DNA from: G963422745 sp963422745
GTDB lineage: Bacteria > Actinomycetota > Acidimicrobiia > Acidimicrobiales > Aldehydirespiratoraceae
Direction: 5' to 3'
Length of the DNA: 64,000 nt
Assembly: GCA_963422745.1 (NCBI GenBank)
Contig: OY730477.1
Span: 1,426,001-1,490,000 of the forward strand
The notes beneath the pieces are model-generated. The model worked only from the letters and a program-made list of their open reading frames with translations. It searched no databases and had not been told where the DNA came from. A program made the translations under genes and the position numbers. Below are positions 1 to 8,128 of the stretch, in pieces. Every line of letters begins with the position of its first letter. Within the stretch, counting starts at the first letter, position 1.

Positions 1-485
1 CCTTCGACCAAAGGTTCAGCCGACTTCTTGATGACCTCGGTCGAGATCCGGTCATCGCCGAACTCGGGCTCAGCGACTATCAGGTCATCGTCATAGCGTC
101 ACTCATTGAGGAGGAGGCCAAGACCGATGTCGACCGGCCTTTGATGGCGCGCGCGATCTACAACCGGTTGTCGCAAGACATGCCGCTTCAGATCGATGCA
201 TCGGTCTACTACGCGGCAGGCAAGGCATTCACAGAACCTCTATTTCAATCGGACCTGGATTCCGATTCGCCCTACAATACTTACATCAACACCGACGTTC
301 CGCCGACGCCTATAGCAGCTCCCGGGGAGAAGGCACTTCGAGCCGCACTTGCCCCGGCCGCGGGTGACTGGCTGTTTTGGGTGCGTACCGATCACGATGG
401 GGTCATCGGAGCGCACACGTTCTCGACGACCCTTGATGAGCACAACCAGGCGGTTGAGGTCTGTCGCAGACTCCGCTACTGCTGA
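1..485 (+). CDS. mltG: Endolytic murein transglycosylase MltG (5' partial)
   Basis: This is the C-terminal part (about 160 residues, frame 3) of an MltG/YceG lytic transglycosylase, which cleaves nascent peptidoglycan strands at the membrane and limits glycan length. The window starts inside the gene, so the N-terminal membrane segment is not visible. The family signature ASLIEEEAK is present, and its first Glu (codon 108-110) matches the catalytic Glu of the E. coli enzyme. The following stretch MARAIYNRL and the later HTFSTTLDEHN ending are typical of the family C-terminus. It is followed 52 bases later by aroE, a common actinobacterial order. Confidence 0.93.
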   Translation, partial: FDQRFSRLLDDLGRDPVIAELGLSDYQVIVIASLIEEEAKTDVDRPLMARAIYNRLSQDMPLQIDASVYYAAGKAFTEPLFQSDLDSDSPYNTYINTDVPPTPIAAPGEKALRAALAPAAGDWLFWVRTDHDGVIGAHTFSTTLDEHNQAVEVCRRLRYC

Positions 486-537
486 TGACGCAGGGCATTG
501 GGCCTGTTTCGAGCCACCGAAGCAGGGATCGGTAGGC

Positions 538-1392
538 ATGGCTATCTCCGCCGCCACCAAGGTGGCTGGTGTGATCGGCGACCCTGTTGGCCATTCGCTG
601 TCGCCGACTCTGCACAACGCTGCGTTCGCTTCGTTGGGACTCGACTGGGTATATGTCGCATTCGCGGTACCCGCGGGCCGCGCTGCGCAAGTCCCCGACA
701 CAATGCGTCTATTGGGGATCATTGGGTTGTCTGTCACGATGCCGCACAAACAATCCGTGGCCAAAGCTGCCGACAAGCGAACCGTGGAAGCCGCCGCTTC
801 GAACGCAGCCAACACCTTGACGCTTGGCGAAGACGGCACGGTCACGGCCCACAATACCGACGGTCCGGGATTCCTTGCCGGCCTGCGCCGGGAACTGGGT
901 TTCGATGTCGAAGGTCGTCGGATCGCGATGATCGGCGCGGGTGGGGCTTCTAGGGCGGTGATCGATTCGGTGGTACGCGCCGGTGCCGCCGAGGTAGTGG
1001 TTCTCAATCGCAGCGCCGAGCGCGGCAAATCCGCAGCCGCAGTTGCCGGTGGGGTTGGTCGGGTCGGCCGAATCGAGGATCTCAGCAACGTAGATATCGT
1101 GGTCAACGCCACACCTGTCGGCATGGCCGGTCGTCCGGGCCTCCCGGTTCCGGCTGGTGTCGTCGGTTCCGGTCAGGTGGCCGTCGATTTGGTGTACCGG
1201 CGCGAACCGACCGCTTGGCTTCGTGTATGCGCTGAGCATGGTGCGTTGGTGCTTGACGGTTTGCCGATGCTGGTGCATCAAGCGGCAGAACAGGTCAAGG
1301 TGTGGACAAACTGCGATGCACCGATCGATGCAATGACACGAGCCATTGCCGAGCGCTTGGAGCCCGGCTCGGCGTTGCGGTCCGATCTATGA
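538..1392 (+). CDS. aroE: Shikimate dehydrogenase AroE
   Basis: The product (284 aa, normal length) reduces 3-dehydroshikimate to shikimate with NADPH in the shikimate pathway. Visible motifs are the substrate-binding GHSLSPTLHN at residues 18-27, the catalytic Lys in MPHK (Lys71), Asp108 in NTDGPG, and the dinucleotide-binding GAGGASRA at 133-140. I chose ATG 538 because it places the first beta strand directly before GDPVGHS; a longer in-frame start exists at 349 but would overlap mltG and adds a non-conserved tail. aroB lies two genes downstream, so two shikimate steps are clustered here. Confidence 0.95.
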   Translation: MAISAATKVAGVIGDPVGHSLSPTLHNAAFASLGLDWVYVAFAVPAGRAAQVPDTMRLLGIIGLSVTMPHKQSVAKAADKRTVEAAASNAANTLTLGEDGTVTAHNTDGPGFLAGLRRELGFDVEGRRIAMIGAGGASRAVIDSVVRAGAAEVVVLNRSAERGKSAAAVAGGVGRVGRIEDLSNVDIVVNATPVGMAGRPGLPVPAGVVGSGQVAVDLVYRREPTAWLRVCAEHGALVLDGLPMLVHQAAEQVKVWTNCDAPIDAMTRAIAERLEPGSALRSDL

Positions 1393-1405
1393 CCAGGTCC
1401 GGTTT

Positions 1406-1957
1406 ATGGCTATAGGTGTTGCAGCGGCGGCCGAGTCAATGTGGGTCTGGATTCCGATGGTTGTTCTGATCGTTGCGATCGTGACGCTTTCGACGATCGA
1501 CGTGCTCACATACCGTTTACCGGATCGGATCGTCTTCACGTCGCTGTTGATATCGTTCCCTGCGATCGCGGCGGCGGCCTTGGCAATGGGCCGTCCTGGA
1601 GCTGTAGGTCAAGCAGTGGCCGGAATGATTGCCTACTTCTTGTTGTTGCTGGTTGCTCATCTCATCTCACCTGCGGGGCTTGGTTTCGGCGACGTCAAGT
1701 TCGCCTTGTTGTTGGGTTTGCATCTGGGATGGGTGGCGGGTTCGCAGCACTCGGGTTTGGCTCCGGTGATCCGTGTTGTGCTGTATGCGTTGGTTGTGGG
1801 GTGCGCGTTGGGTGTCGTCAGCGGCTTGGTGTCTGCGGTTGTGCACACGCTGCGTGGTCGTGTCGGTGCGGTGTCGTTGTCAGCTCGGAGCTTTCCTTTC
1901 GGTCCGGCGCTCGGGGCGGGAACACTGATCGTGATCTTCTTCGGCGACGCCATCTAA
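1406..1957 (+). CDS. Prepilin peptidase, A24 family, lacking the N-terminal methylase domain
   Basis: This is a 183-residue polytopic membrane protein with about six hydrophobic segments. It carries the two catalytic aspartates of type IV prepilin (A24) peptidases: Asp32 in TIDVLTYRLPD and Asp96 in GFGDVKF. Full-length PilD enzymes have an extra N-terminal cytoplasmic methylation domain with paired CxxC motifs; that part is absent, so this is a short FlaK/TadV-like or actinobacterial form. It would process prepilin-like leaders at the cytoplasmic membrane. ATG 1406 follows aroE by 13 bases. No pilin or secretion genes are nearby; the aroE-peptidase-aroB order is likely ancestral rather than functional. 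Confidence 0.88.
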   Translation: MAIGVAAAAESMWVWIPMVVLIVAIVTLSTIDVLTYRLPDRIVFTSLLISFPAIAAAALAMGRPGAVGQAVAGMIAYFLLLLVAHLISPAGLGFGDVKFALLLGLHLGWVAGSQHSGLAPVIRVVLYALVVGCALGVVSGLVSAVVHTLRGRVGAVSLSARSFPFGPALGAGTLIVIFFGDAI

Positions 1958-2040
1958 GCCGGATCAGTGTCGCGGTCGAACCATTTGGTTGGTTTAGAAT
2001 GCTTGTGATCGTTGTGATAGTTGCAGGCGGCGCCCGCCGT

Positions 2041-2081
2041 TAGGTGTTGCTGGTATCGCTAGGTGTTGGCGGTATCCTCGC
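2041..2081 (+). repeat. 19-bp imperfect tandem duplication in front of aroB
   Basis: Two adjacent near-copies, TAGGTGTTGCTGGTATCGC at 2041-2059 and TAGGTGTTGGCGGTATCCTC from 2060, lie directly before the aroB start. The second copy supplies the TATCCT hexamer proposed as the aroB promoter; the first carries TATCGC at the matching place. This looks like a local slippage duplication of a promoter region. Confidence 0.7.
2073..2078 (+). promoter_or_regulatory. Putative leaderless -10 element of aroB
   Basis: TATCCT matches the TANNNT -10 consensus and is 7 bases from ATG 2086, so transcription would begin at or next to the start codon. It supports ATG 2086 over the GTG at 2044. Confidence 0.6.
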
Positions 2082-2085
2082 TCGG

Positions 2086-3135
2086 ATGCAACGGGTCGAG
2101 GTGGAGCTGGCCCACCGGGGCTACCCGGTTCTGGTTGGCTGGGGTGCACGCCATGAGCTAGCAACCGTGCTTGGCGACGACGTTGATCGTGTGGCTGTCA
2201 TCACCCAGGCGAACATTCCTTGGACCGTGGACCCGGATCGTCAGCACGTCACGATCACTATCCCAGACTCCGAACAGGCTGCCAAAAGGCTCTGTGTCAT
2301 TGAGGATGTGTGCAGCGCAATGGCATCAGCGGGTATAACCCGCGCCGATGCGGTGGTTGTCGTCGGTGGAGGGGTGGTGACCGATGTCGGTGGTTTTGCC
2401 GCGGCCGTCTATCACCGAGGTATACGGCTCGTGTCCGTAGCCACGACTTTGTTGTCTCAGGTTGATGCCGCGATCGGGGGAAAGACCGGCGTAAACCTCA
2501 ACGAAGGCAAGAACCTTGTTGGTTCTTTCTGGCAACCATCCGCTGTTCTTTGCGATACCGCAACCCTGGCCACCCTGCCCGAAGATGAGTTCCGGTGCGG
2601 TATCGGCGAGTTGGCCAAGTATCACTTCGTGCGTGGCGAAAGCTTCGCCGAGGCGAGCCTGGAGCGCCTCGAAAGCCATCCATTGCAGTTTGATTCAGCG
2701 GAAATGGAATTGATAGTGGCGGCGGGTGTACGAACCAAAGCCGAGCTGGTAGCGGCCGACGAACGCGAAGGCGGGCGACGCGTGCTGCTCAACTACGGCC
2801 ACACCCTGGCACACGCAATCGAGACCGTCGGCGGCTACGGGCTTCGCCACGGCGAGGCGGTGGCGATAGGTATCGCCTACGCCGCCGAAGTGGCACACAG
2901 GCTGGGCCGCATCGGCGACGATCGCCTAGCTGAGCATTACAGGGTGCTTGCTGCTTATCGCCTGTCAACGATCCTTCCCGCCGGGCTCGGCGACGATGAC
3001 CTGCTCGCCCTGTTCGCCCGCGACAAGAAGGCGGTGCAGGGAATTACGCTTGTTCTTGATGGTCCCAACGGTCTCGAACCGGTCGTCGGGGTAGACCCCA
3101 GGATTCTGCGAGATTGCCTGGCGGTGTTGCGGTGA
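2086..3135 (+). CDS. aroB: 3-dehydroquinate synthase AroB
   Basis: The 349-residue product converts DAHP to 3-dehydroquinate, using NAD and a divalent metal, in the shikimate pathway. The glycine-rich VGGGVVTDVGGFAA segment, the TTLLSQVDAAIGGKTGVN signature, LVGSFWQP, the metal-ligand region GIGELAKYH, and LNYGHTLAHAIE plus RHGEAVAIG (second and third metal ligands) are all in the expected order. ATG 2086 begins the family-like first strand (MQRVEVELAHRGYPVLVG) and follows a leaderless-type -10. The stop overlaps the next gene by four bases. Confidence 0.96.
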   Translation: MQRVEVELAHRGYPVLVGWGARHELATVLGDDVDRVAVITQANIPWTVDPDRQHVTITIPDSEQAAKRLCVIEDVCSAMASAGITRADAVVVVGGGVVTDVGGFAAAVYHRGIRLVSVATTLLSQVDAAIGGKTGVNLNEGKNLVGSFWQPSAVLCDTATLATLPEDEFRCGIGELAKYHFVRGESFAEASLERLESHPLQFDSAEMELIVAAGVRTKAELVAADEREGGRRVLLNYGHTLAHAIETVGGYGLRHGEAVAIGIAYAAEVAHRLGRIGDDRLAEHYRVLAAYRLSTILPAGLGDDDLLALFARDKKAVQGITLVLDGPNGLEPVVGVDPRILRDCLAVLR

Positions 3136-4220
3136 TCACCAGCACGGTTGAGCTACCACCCCTTCGGGTGCACGGACGAATTGAGCAATTGCTTGCGGCA
3201 CTCAACGATCGGGCCGACGCGATCGTTGTGACGGGTCCTGCAGGTATCCGCTGGTGCACCGGTTTCACCGGCTCCAACGGCGCACTATTGCTCAGCGCAG
3301 GCGACCGGGTACTGTTCACCGACGGTCGGTACGCGGATCAAGCACCTGCTGAACTCCAATCGGCTGGCAGCGACGTTGAAGTTAATGTGACTGCGGACCT
3401 GCCCCGATCGGTTGCGGCACGGGCCAAGGTTTGCGGAGTCGTATCAATGGCCTTGGAAGCCGATCGGTTGAGTTGGTCCGATGCTCGCCGTTTTGAACGC
3501 CACCATGTCGGCGAAGTGGTTGCCACCGAAGGTCTCGTGGCGGATCTGCGCAGTGTCAAAAGCAGCGCCGAACTAGCTCGCATGTCCCATGCAGCCCTGA
3601 TCGTTGATGAAGCCCTGAAAGACTGCGTGCACATGCTGAGCACCGAGGTGAGTGAACGGGAACTGTCGTTGGCTCTCGATGACGCCATGCGTGCCAGGGG
3701 TGCTGGCCCTGCCTATGAGACGATTGTCGCTGGAGGACCCTTGTCGGCTCTGCCACACGCCCGGCCCGGACCCAGGCGGTTTCGTGACGGTGACCTTGTG
3801 GTGATCGACGCGGGCGCGGTGGTAGATGGCTATCGCAGCGACATGACCCGGACCTTCACGGTCGGCAAGTCATCGGCGAGAGCAACTGAGATCATAGGGA
3901 TCGTCACCGAAGCCCAGAAGCTGGGTGTTGAGGCTGTGACAGCAGGTGCCGAAGCCGCAGCAGTCGATGCGGCCTGTCGAAACCACATCACCAAGGCTGG
4001 TTACGGGGAAGTATTCGTCCACGGCACCGGTCATGGAGTTGGGCTTGAAATCCACGAGCTGCCATCCGTGAGCCGATCAAGCACCGCGGTGTTGCGACGC
4101 GGTCAGGTGATTACCGTCGAGCCTGGGATATATATCTCCGGATTCGGGGGCTGTCGCGTGGAAGACATGGTGTCGGTCACCGAGAAGGGCTGCTGCCCGC
4201 TTACCAATTTCCCCAAGTAA
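3132..4220 (+). CDS. pepQ: Xaa-Pro dipeptidase/aminopeptidase, M24 family
   Basis: This 362-residue cytoplasmic metallopeptidase removes residues next to proline. An N-terminal creatinase-like domain (residues 15-135) precedes the pita-bread M24 domain. All five metal ligands can be seen: Asp226 and Asp237 in DAGAVVDGYRSDMTR, His301 in HGTGHGVGLEIHE, Glu330 in VEPGIYIS and Glu344 in CRVEDMV. GTG 3132 gives a GTGA overlap with the aroB stop, implying translational coupling; an upstream TTG at 3114 is less likely. Location between aroB and efp is the usual order in many Gram-positive bacteria. The choice between dipeptidase and aminopeptidase cannot be made from sequence alone. Confidence 0.9.
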   Translation: MITSTVELPPLRVHGRIEQLLAALNDRADAIVVTGPAGIRWCTGFTGSNGALLLSAGDRVLFTDGRYADQAPAELQSAGSDVEVNVTADLPRSVAARAKVCGVVSMALEADRLSWSDARRFERHHVGEVVATEGLVADLRSVKSSAELARMSHAALIVDEALKDCVHMLSTEVSERELSLALDDAMRARGAGPAYETIVAGGPLSALPHARPGPRRFRDGDLVVIDAGAVVDGYRSDMTRTFTVGKSSARATEIIGIVTEAQKLGVEAVTAGAEAAAVDAACRNHITKAGYGEVFVHGTGHGVGLEIHELPSVSRSSTAVLRRGQVITVEPGIYISGFGGCRVEDMVSVTEKGCCPLTNFPK

Positions 4221-4260
4221 CCGGGGCGACGACGCACCCGCCTGTCCAACGGAGAGACCC

Positions 4261-4824
4261 ATGGCCACAATCACGACCAACGATCTCAAGAACGGGATGA
4301 CTCTCAACTTGCACGACGGCCTGTTCCAGGTTGTTGACTTTCAGCACGTCAAGCCCGGCAAGGGTCACGCATTCGTGCGCACCAACCTCCGCAATGTGCG
4401 CGTTGGTGGCATCGTTGAGCGAACATTTCGAGCAGGCGAGAAGGTCCGCCGTGCCACCATCGACAAGCGGGAAATGCGATTGTTGTACCGCGACGGTGCT
4501 GACTACGTCTTTATGGACAGCGAGACCTACGAGCAGGTTCAGGTCCCACCTTCGGTACTCGGCAGTGCCAGCAACTACATCATCGAAACTTCGGTGGTGA
4601 TTCTGGAAATGCATGGTAGTGAGATCGTTGGCAGTGATCTGCCCTCCTCGGTCGAACTTGAGGTCACCCAAGCCGAACCCGGCATCCAAGGTGACCGATC
4701 CTCCTCGGGCACCAAGCCAGCGACGTTGGAGACCGGATTGGTTGTTGCTGTGCCGCTGTTCGTTGGCCCAGGTGACCGGGTGCGGGTCGACACCCGATCT
4801 GGTGAGTACCTGGGTCGGGCGTGA
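4261..4824 (+). CDS. efp: Translation elongation factor P
   Basis: EF-P (187 aa) binds ribosomes stalled at polyproline and promotes peptide bond formation. The three-domain EF-P layout is intact: an N-terminal KOW-like domain and two OB folds. The tip loop reads PGKGHAF with Lys34, the residue that is modified in E. coli; no epmA/epmB-type modification genes are in this window. GAGAGACCC before ATG 4261 serves as a weak Shine-Dalgarno sequence. The last codons overlap nusB by four bases. Confidence 0.96.
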   Translation: MATITTNDLKNGMTLNLHDGLFQVVDFQHVKPGKGHAFVRTNLRNVRVGGIVERTFRAGEKVRRATIDKREMRLLYRDGADYVFMDSETYEQVQVPPSVLGSASNYIIETSVVILEMHGSEIVGSDLPSSVELEVTQAEPGIQGDRSSSGTKPATLETGLVVAVPLFVGPGDRVRVDTRSGEYLGRA

Positions 4825-5219
4825 CCGGGAACCAGAGCCGTGGAGAAGCCCGAGAGGAGGCACTTGCGTTGCTGTACCAGTCCGAGATCACCGGTGGGTC
4901 GATCACCGATGTGCTCGCAGGCTGCCGCGTGGCTCCCGGGGAATACGCCGCGAAGATCGTTGCCGGGGTTGGTGAACACCTCGGCGAGATTGATGAGTTG
5001 ATCGGGAGCCACCTCAGCGACTGGCGGATAGAGAGGATGCCTGTGGTTGACCGTGTCGTTGCTCGACTAGCCACCTATGAACTTCTTGATGAGCTCGATG
5101 TTCCCACCGCTGTGGTGCTGAGCGAGGCGGTATCGTTGGCCGATCGGTATAGTGGCGGGCGCTCTCGGGTGTTTCTCAACGGTGTCCTGTCCGCCGTCGC
5201 AAACCAGGTGCGTCTCTGA
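4821..5219 (+). CDS. nusB: Transcription antitermination factor NusB
   Basis: NusB (132 aa) binds the boxA RNA of rRNA operons with NusE (S10) and supports antitermination. The all-helical pattern is recognisable: AREEALALLYQSEI near the N-terminus, then IERMPVVDRVVARLATYEL and VVLSEAVSLADRYSGGRSRVFLNGVL near the C-terminus (given as separate conserved blocks). GTG 4821 overlaps the efp stop (GTGA), so translation is probably coupled. Confidence 0.94.
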   Translation: MTGNQSRGEAREEALALLYQSEITGGSITDVLAGCRVAPGEYAAKIVAGVGEHLGEIDELIGSHLSDWRIERMPVVDRVVARLATYELLDELDVPTAVVLSEAVSLADRYSGGRSRVFLNGVLSAVANQVRL

Positions 5220-5256
5220 TTGCACCGCTGCTGTTGCCAATCCAACAGGGCCGGGG

Positions 5257-5284
5257 TTGCACAACCGAGCCCGACTGGTAAGTT
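5257..5284 (+). promoter_or_regulatory. Putative promoter of the pyrR operon
   Basis: An extended -10, TGGTAAGTT with TAAGTT at 5279-5284, lies 16 bases after a TTG-containing -35 candidate (TTGCAC, 5257-5262). The inferred start point near 5291 is immediately before the PyrR-type hairpin, so nearly the whole leader would be the regulatory RNA. The -35 region also carries the small inverted repeat GGTTGCACAACC. Confidence 0.5.
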
Positions 5285-5291
5285 CCCCAAC

Positions 5292-5328
5292 CGACCGTGA
5301 AATGGGTTCAGTGAGGCTCGTACGGACG
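5292..5328 (+). promoter_or_regulatory. PyrR-binding RNA hairpin in the pyr operon leader
   Basis: The segment GGTTCAGTGAGGCT (5305-5318) agrees with the PyrR RNA consensus ARUCCNGNGAGGYU at all but two positions, and one of those keeps a G-U pair. It is enclosed by a lower stem, CGACCGT (5292-5298) with ACGGACG (5322-5328), seven pairs with one mismatch, and a purine-rich 5' side internal loop as in known sites. The Shine-Dalgarno sequence GAGAAGGA follows at 5330-5337. PyrR bound with UMP/UTP would hinder ribosome loading; this is translational control as reported for mycobacteria, inferred here. Confidence 0.8.
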
Positions 5329-5340
5329 AGAGAAGGAAAC

Positions 5341-5904
5341 TTGGCTGAGCGAGAACGGCGTCTGGCTCCGACAGTCGGCGGAACCTTTGAGCGTCGCACC
5401 CAGGTGATGACCGCCGCAGACGTTGCCCGAGCTATTCGTCGCATGGCCCATGAGATTCTTGAGCACAACCACGGCGCCACGGACCTCGTTATCATCGGGA
5501 TGCAAACTGGAGGCGTGGCTCCAGCAAGGCGACTTACAGACGATATCGGTGAGATTGAAGGCACCAATATCGCCTTCGGTACTCTCGACGCCACCTTGCA
5601 CCGTGACGATTTCGGGCTTCGCCCGATCCGATCCGAGGGAGCAACTGAGATCGCCGTTGATATTGGTGACAGGGTCGTTGTGTTGGTTGATGACGTTCTG
5701 TACACCGGTCGCACCGTTCGAGCTGCTCTCGACGCGATCCACAGCTACGGTCGCCCACGGGTAATTCGCTTGGCGGTGATGGTCGATAGAGGTCACCGCG
5801 AGCTACCCATACGGGCCGACTTCGTTGGTAAGAACCTGCCCACCCCTCGCCACGAGATGGTTGATGTCCACCTCGGTGGTGTTGACCTGGGCGTTATCCG
5901 GTGA
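5341..5904 (+). CDS. pyrR: Bifunctional pyr operon regulator / uracil phosphoribosyltransferase PyrR
   Basis: PyrR (187 aa) senses uridine nucleotides, binds pyr mRNA and has uracil phosphoribosyltransferase activity. The PRPP-binding loop VVLVDDVLYTGRTVRAAL and the PyrR-specific IIGMQTGGVAPARRL and RPIRSEGATEI segments are present, with the C-terminal block HRELPIRADFVGKNLPT. I start at TTG 5341, six bases after a strong Shine-Dalgarno; an in-frame ATG at 5302 lies inside the RNA hairpin and would be an unlikely site. It is first in the UMP operon and overlaps pyrB by four bases. Confidence 0.93.
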   Translation: MAERERRLAPTVGGTFERRTQVMTAADVARAIRRMAHEILEHNHGATDLVIIGMQTGGVAPARRLTDDIGEIEGTNIAFGTLDATLHRDDFGLRPIRSEGATEIAVDIGDRVVVLVDDVLYTGRTVRAALDAIHSYGRPRVIRLAVMVDRGHRELPIRADFVGKNLPTPRHEMVDVHLGGVDLGVIR

Positions 5905-6836
5905 GTCGCCGTCACCTGTTGTCGATGTCGGATCTTCAGCGCGACGAAATCAACCATCTCATGGATCTCACCGACCGGTTTGCCGAGGTCGGCCGACGAC
6001 CGATCCCGAAGGTTCCGGCCCTTCGAGGAAAAACCATTGCCTGGTTGTTCTACGAAGACAGCACCCGAACACGCATCTCGTTCGAGACCGCCGCCAAGCG
6101 GCTGTCCGCGGACACTGTGAACTTTTCGATTGGTTCGTCCTCGGTCAAAAAAGGCGAATCGTTGCGTGACACCACCGAGACGATCGCTGCGATGGGCGTC
6201 GACGGGATCGTCGTGCGTCACTACGCATCTGGTGCACCACATCAAGTGGTGAATTGGGTAGGCGGTGTTTCAGTGGTGAATGCCGGAGACGGACTGCATC
6301 AGCATCCCACCCAGGCGCTGCTTGACTTATACACGGCGCGTCAACATCTCGGAGACCTTGACGGCGTCCATATTGCGATAATCGGTGACATCAGACACTC
6401 GCGGGTGGCGCGCAGCAACATCGAGGGCTTCGTCACTATGGGTGCCCGCGTCACGATCGTTGGTCCCCGAACGTTGCTTCCCGTTGAAGTGGACACGTTG
6501 CCGGTCGAGGTCAGTCACAACGTCGACGCTGTGCTGGGCGACATCGACATCTGCTATATGCTGAGACTACAGATTGAGCGACACCACGACGTTGTCATCC
6601 CCACGCTGCGAGAGTTCCACAATGAGTACGGGCTCACCGAACGGAGAGCCGATCAACTACATGATCAGGCGCTGATTATGCATCCCGGGCCGGTGAATCG
6701 CGGTGTGGAGCTGGCCTCGGCTGTGTTGGAGCGCCCCAACGTTGTGATCACCGAACAGGTCAACAACGGTGTCGCCGTCAGGATGGCGGTGCTGTTCGCA
6801 CTGCTCGGTAACCCGGTTACCGAAGCGGTCGCATGA
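5901..6836 (+). CDS. pyrB: Aspartate carbamoyltransferase catalytic subunit PyrB
   Basis: PyrB (311 aa) condenses carbamoyl phosphate with aspartate, the second step of UMP synthesis. The carbamoyl phosphate motif STRTRISFE starts at Ser54, the SSVKKGESLRDT loop follows, and HPTQALLDLYT marks the second half. No pyrI regulatory chain is nearby, as expected for an operon controlled by PyrR. GTG 5901 overlaps the pyrR stop as GTGA. Confidence 0.96.
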   Translation: MSRRHLLSMSDLQRDEINHLMDLTDRFAEVGRRPIPKVPALRGKTIAWLFYEDSTRTRISFETAAKRLSADTVNFSIGSSSVKKGESLRDTTETIAAMGVDGIVVRHYASGAPHQVVNWVGGVSVVNAGDGLHQHPTQALLDLYTARQHLGDLDGVHIAIIGDIRHSRVARSNIEGFVTMGARVTIVGPRTLLPVEVDTLPVEVSHNVDAVLGDIDICYMLRLQIERHHDVVIPTLREFHNEYGLTERRADQLHDQALIMHPGPVNRGVELASAVLERPNVVITEQVNNGVAVRMAVLFALLGNPVTEAVA

Positions 6837-8128
6837 TCCTGGTCAGAGGCGGTCGCCTGATCGACAGCACCGGTGAACGAACAGGCGATGTACTCATCAA
6901 TGACAACTTGATCTCGGCGGTAGCGGTCGGCATTGATGCCCCAGAAGCGCGCACCATAGATGCCTCGGGTTGTGTTGTGAGTCCAGGCTTCGTTGATCTT
7001 CACGTTCATCTGCGCCAGCCCGGCAACGAGGAAGCCGAAACCATCGAAACCGGAGCACGCGGCGCTGCTCTCGGCGGGTTCACCGCGGTTGTAGCGATGC
7101 CCAACACCACTCCCGCCGTGGACTGCGCGGCCATGGTTCGAGAAATCAACGAACTTGCCCAAGGCGTGCCCTGCGATGTGATTCCTTCGGCTGCGATAAC
7201 GGTCGGGCGTGCCGGGTTGGCATTGACTCCGATGGCCGAGCTGGTGCGCCTCGGCGTAGGGATCTTCACCGATGATGGCAACGGCGTGCAGGATGAGCGG
7301 ATCATGCGTTCGGCTTTGGAGTACGCATCAAGTCTCACGCATATCAATCATGGACGCCGCGTCGTGGTCGCTCAGCATTGTGAGGTTGAGTCGCTGAGCC
7401 GGGGAGGGTACATGCACGACGGCGAGTGGTCGTCGAGGTTGGGGATCGGCGGCCAACCCTCAGAGGCCGAGGAGCTGATGGTGATGCGCGACATCGCCCT
7501 TGCCCGCCTCACCGGAGCACGGGTTCACTTCCAGCATGTCTCCACGGCTGGTTCGGTGGCGATGATTCGTGCCGCTCGCCAGGCTGGCCTTGCGGTCACG
7601 GCGGAGGCCACCACACATCACTTCACCCTGGATCACAGCTGCTGTGCGTCGTTCGATCCTCTCTACAAGGTGCATCCTCCGCTGCGCACAAGCGACGACA
7701 TCTCCGCGATCAAAGCAGGCCTTGGCGACCACACGATCGACGCCATCGCAACCGACCATGCGCCGCACACTGCTCACGACAAGCAAGCCACTTTCGCCGA
7801 GGCCTCTCCGGGCATGCTCGGTCTTGAGACAGCGTTCGCGTTGACCAACAGCGAGGCGGGGTTGCCACTTGAGCGAACACTGGCACTGATGTCCTGGCAG
7901 CCAGCCGCGATTGCCGGCATTGACGACACCCATGGAGGTCCGATTGAGGTGGGTCGTCCCGCCAATCTCGTGGTCATCGACCCAGACGCGCCATGGACGG
8001 TTCAAGGCTCGGCGATGGCTAGTCGCTCCGTTAACACCCCATATGAAAGCAGGCGGGTTCGGGGCCGAATAAGGCACACGATCCTGCACGGCGAACCCGT
8101 CGTGGTTGACGCCGAGGCAATCCGATGA
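6833..8128 (+). CDS. pyrC: Dihydroorotase PyrC (class I)
   Basis: PyrC (431 aa) cyclises carbamoyl aspartate to dihydroorotate. It is an amidohydrolase TIM barrel with zinc ligands His57 and His59 in DLHVHLRQPG, the MPNTTP block, FTDDG (Asp serving as a class I marker), and the C-terminal ATDHAPH motif. Length and the LRQPG form fit the class I enzymes of Gram-positive pyr operons rather than the shorter E. coli type. ATGA overlap with pyrB. Confidence 0.95.
   Translation: MILVRGGRLIDSTGERTGDVLINDNLISAVAVGIDAPEARTIDASGCVVSPGFVDLHVHLRQPGNEEAETIETGARGAALGGFTAVVAMPNTTPAVDCAAMVREINELAQGVPCDVIPSAAITVGRAGLALTPMAELVRLGVGIFTDDGNGVQDERIMRSALEYASSLTHINHGRRVVVAQHCEVESLSRGGYMHDGEWSSRLGIGGQPSEAEELMVMRDIALARLTGARVHFQHVSTAGSVAMIRAARQAGLAVTAEATTHHFTLDHSCCASFDPLYKVHPPLRTSDDISAIKAGLGDHTIDAIATDHAPHTAHDKQATFAEASPGMLGLETAFALTNSEAGLPLERTLALMSWQPAAIAGIDDTHGGPIEVGRPANLVVIDPDAPWTVQGSAMASRSVNTPYESRRVRGRIRHTILHGEPVVVDAEAIR

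Noticed and set aside
240..1124. Long antisense reading frame opposite aroE
   Set aside because: It mirrors the codon pattern of aroE, which has clear motifs; the antisense protein is low-complexity Arg/Ser/Ala-rich. The same applies to the long antisense frames opposite carB, priA, uvrD2, the antiporter and fakA.
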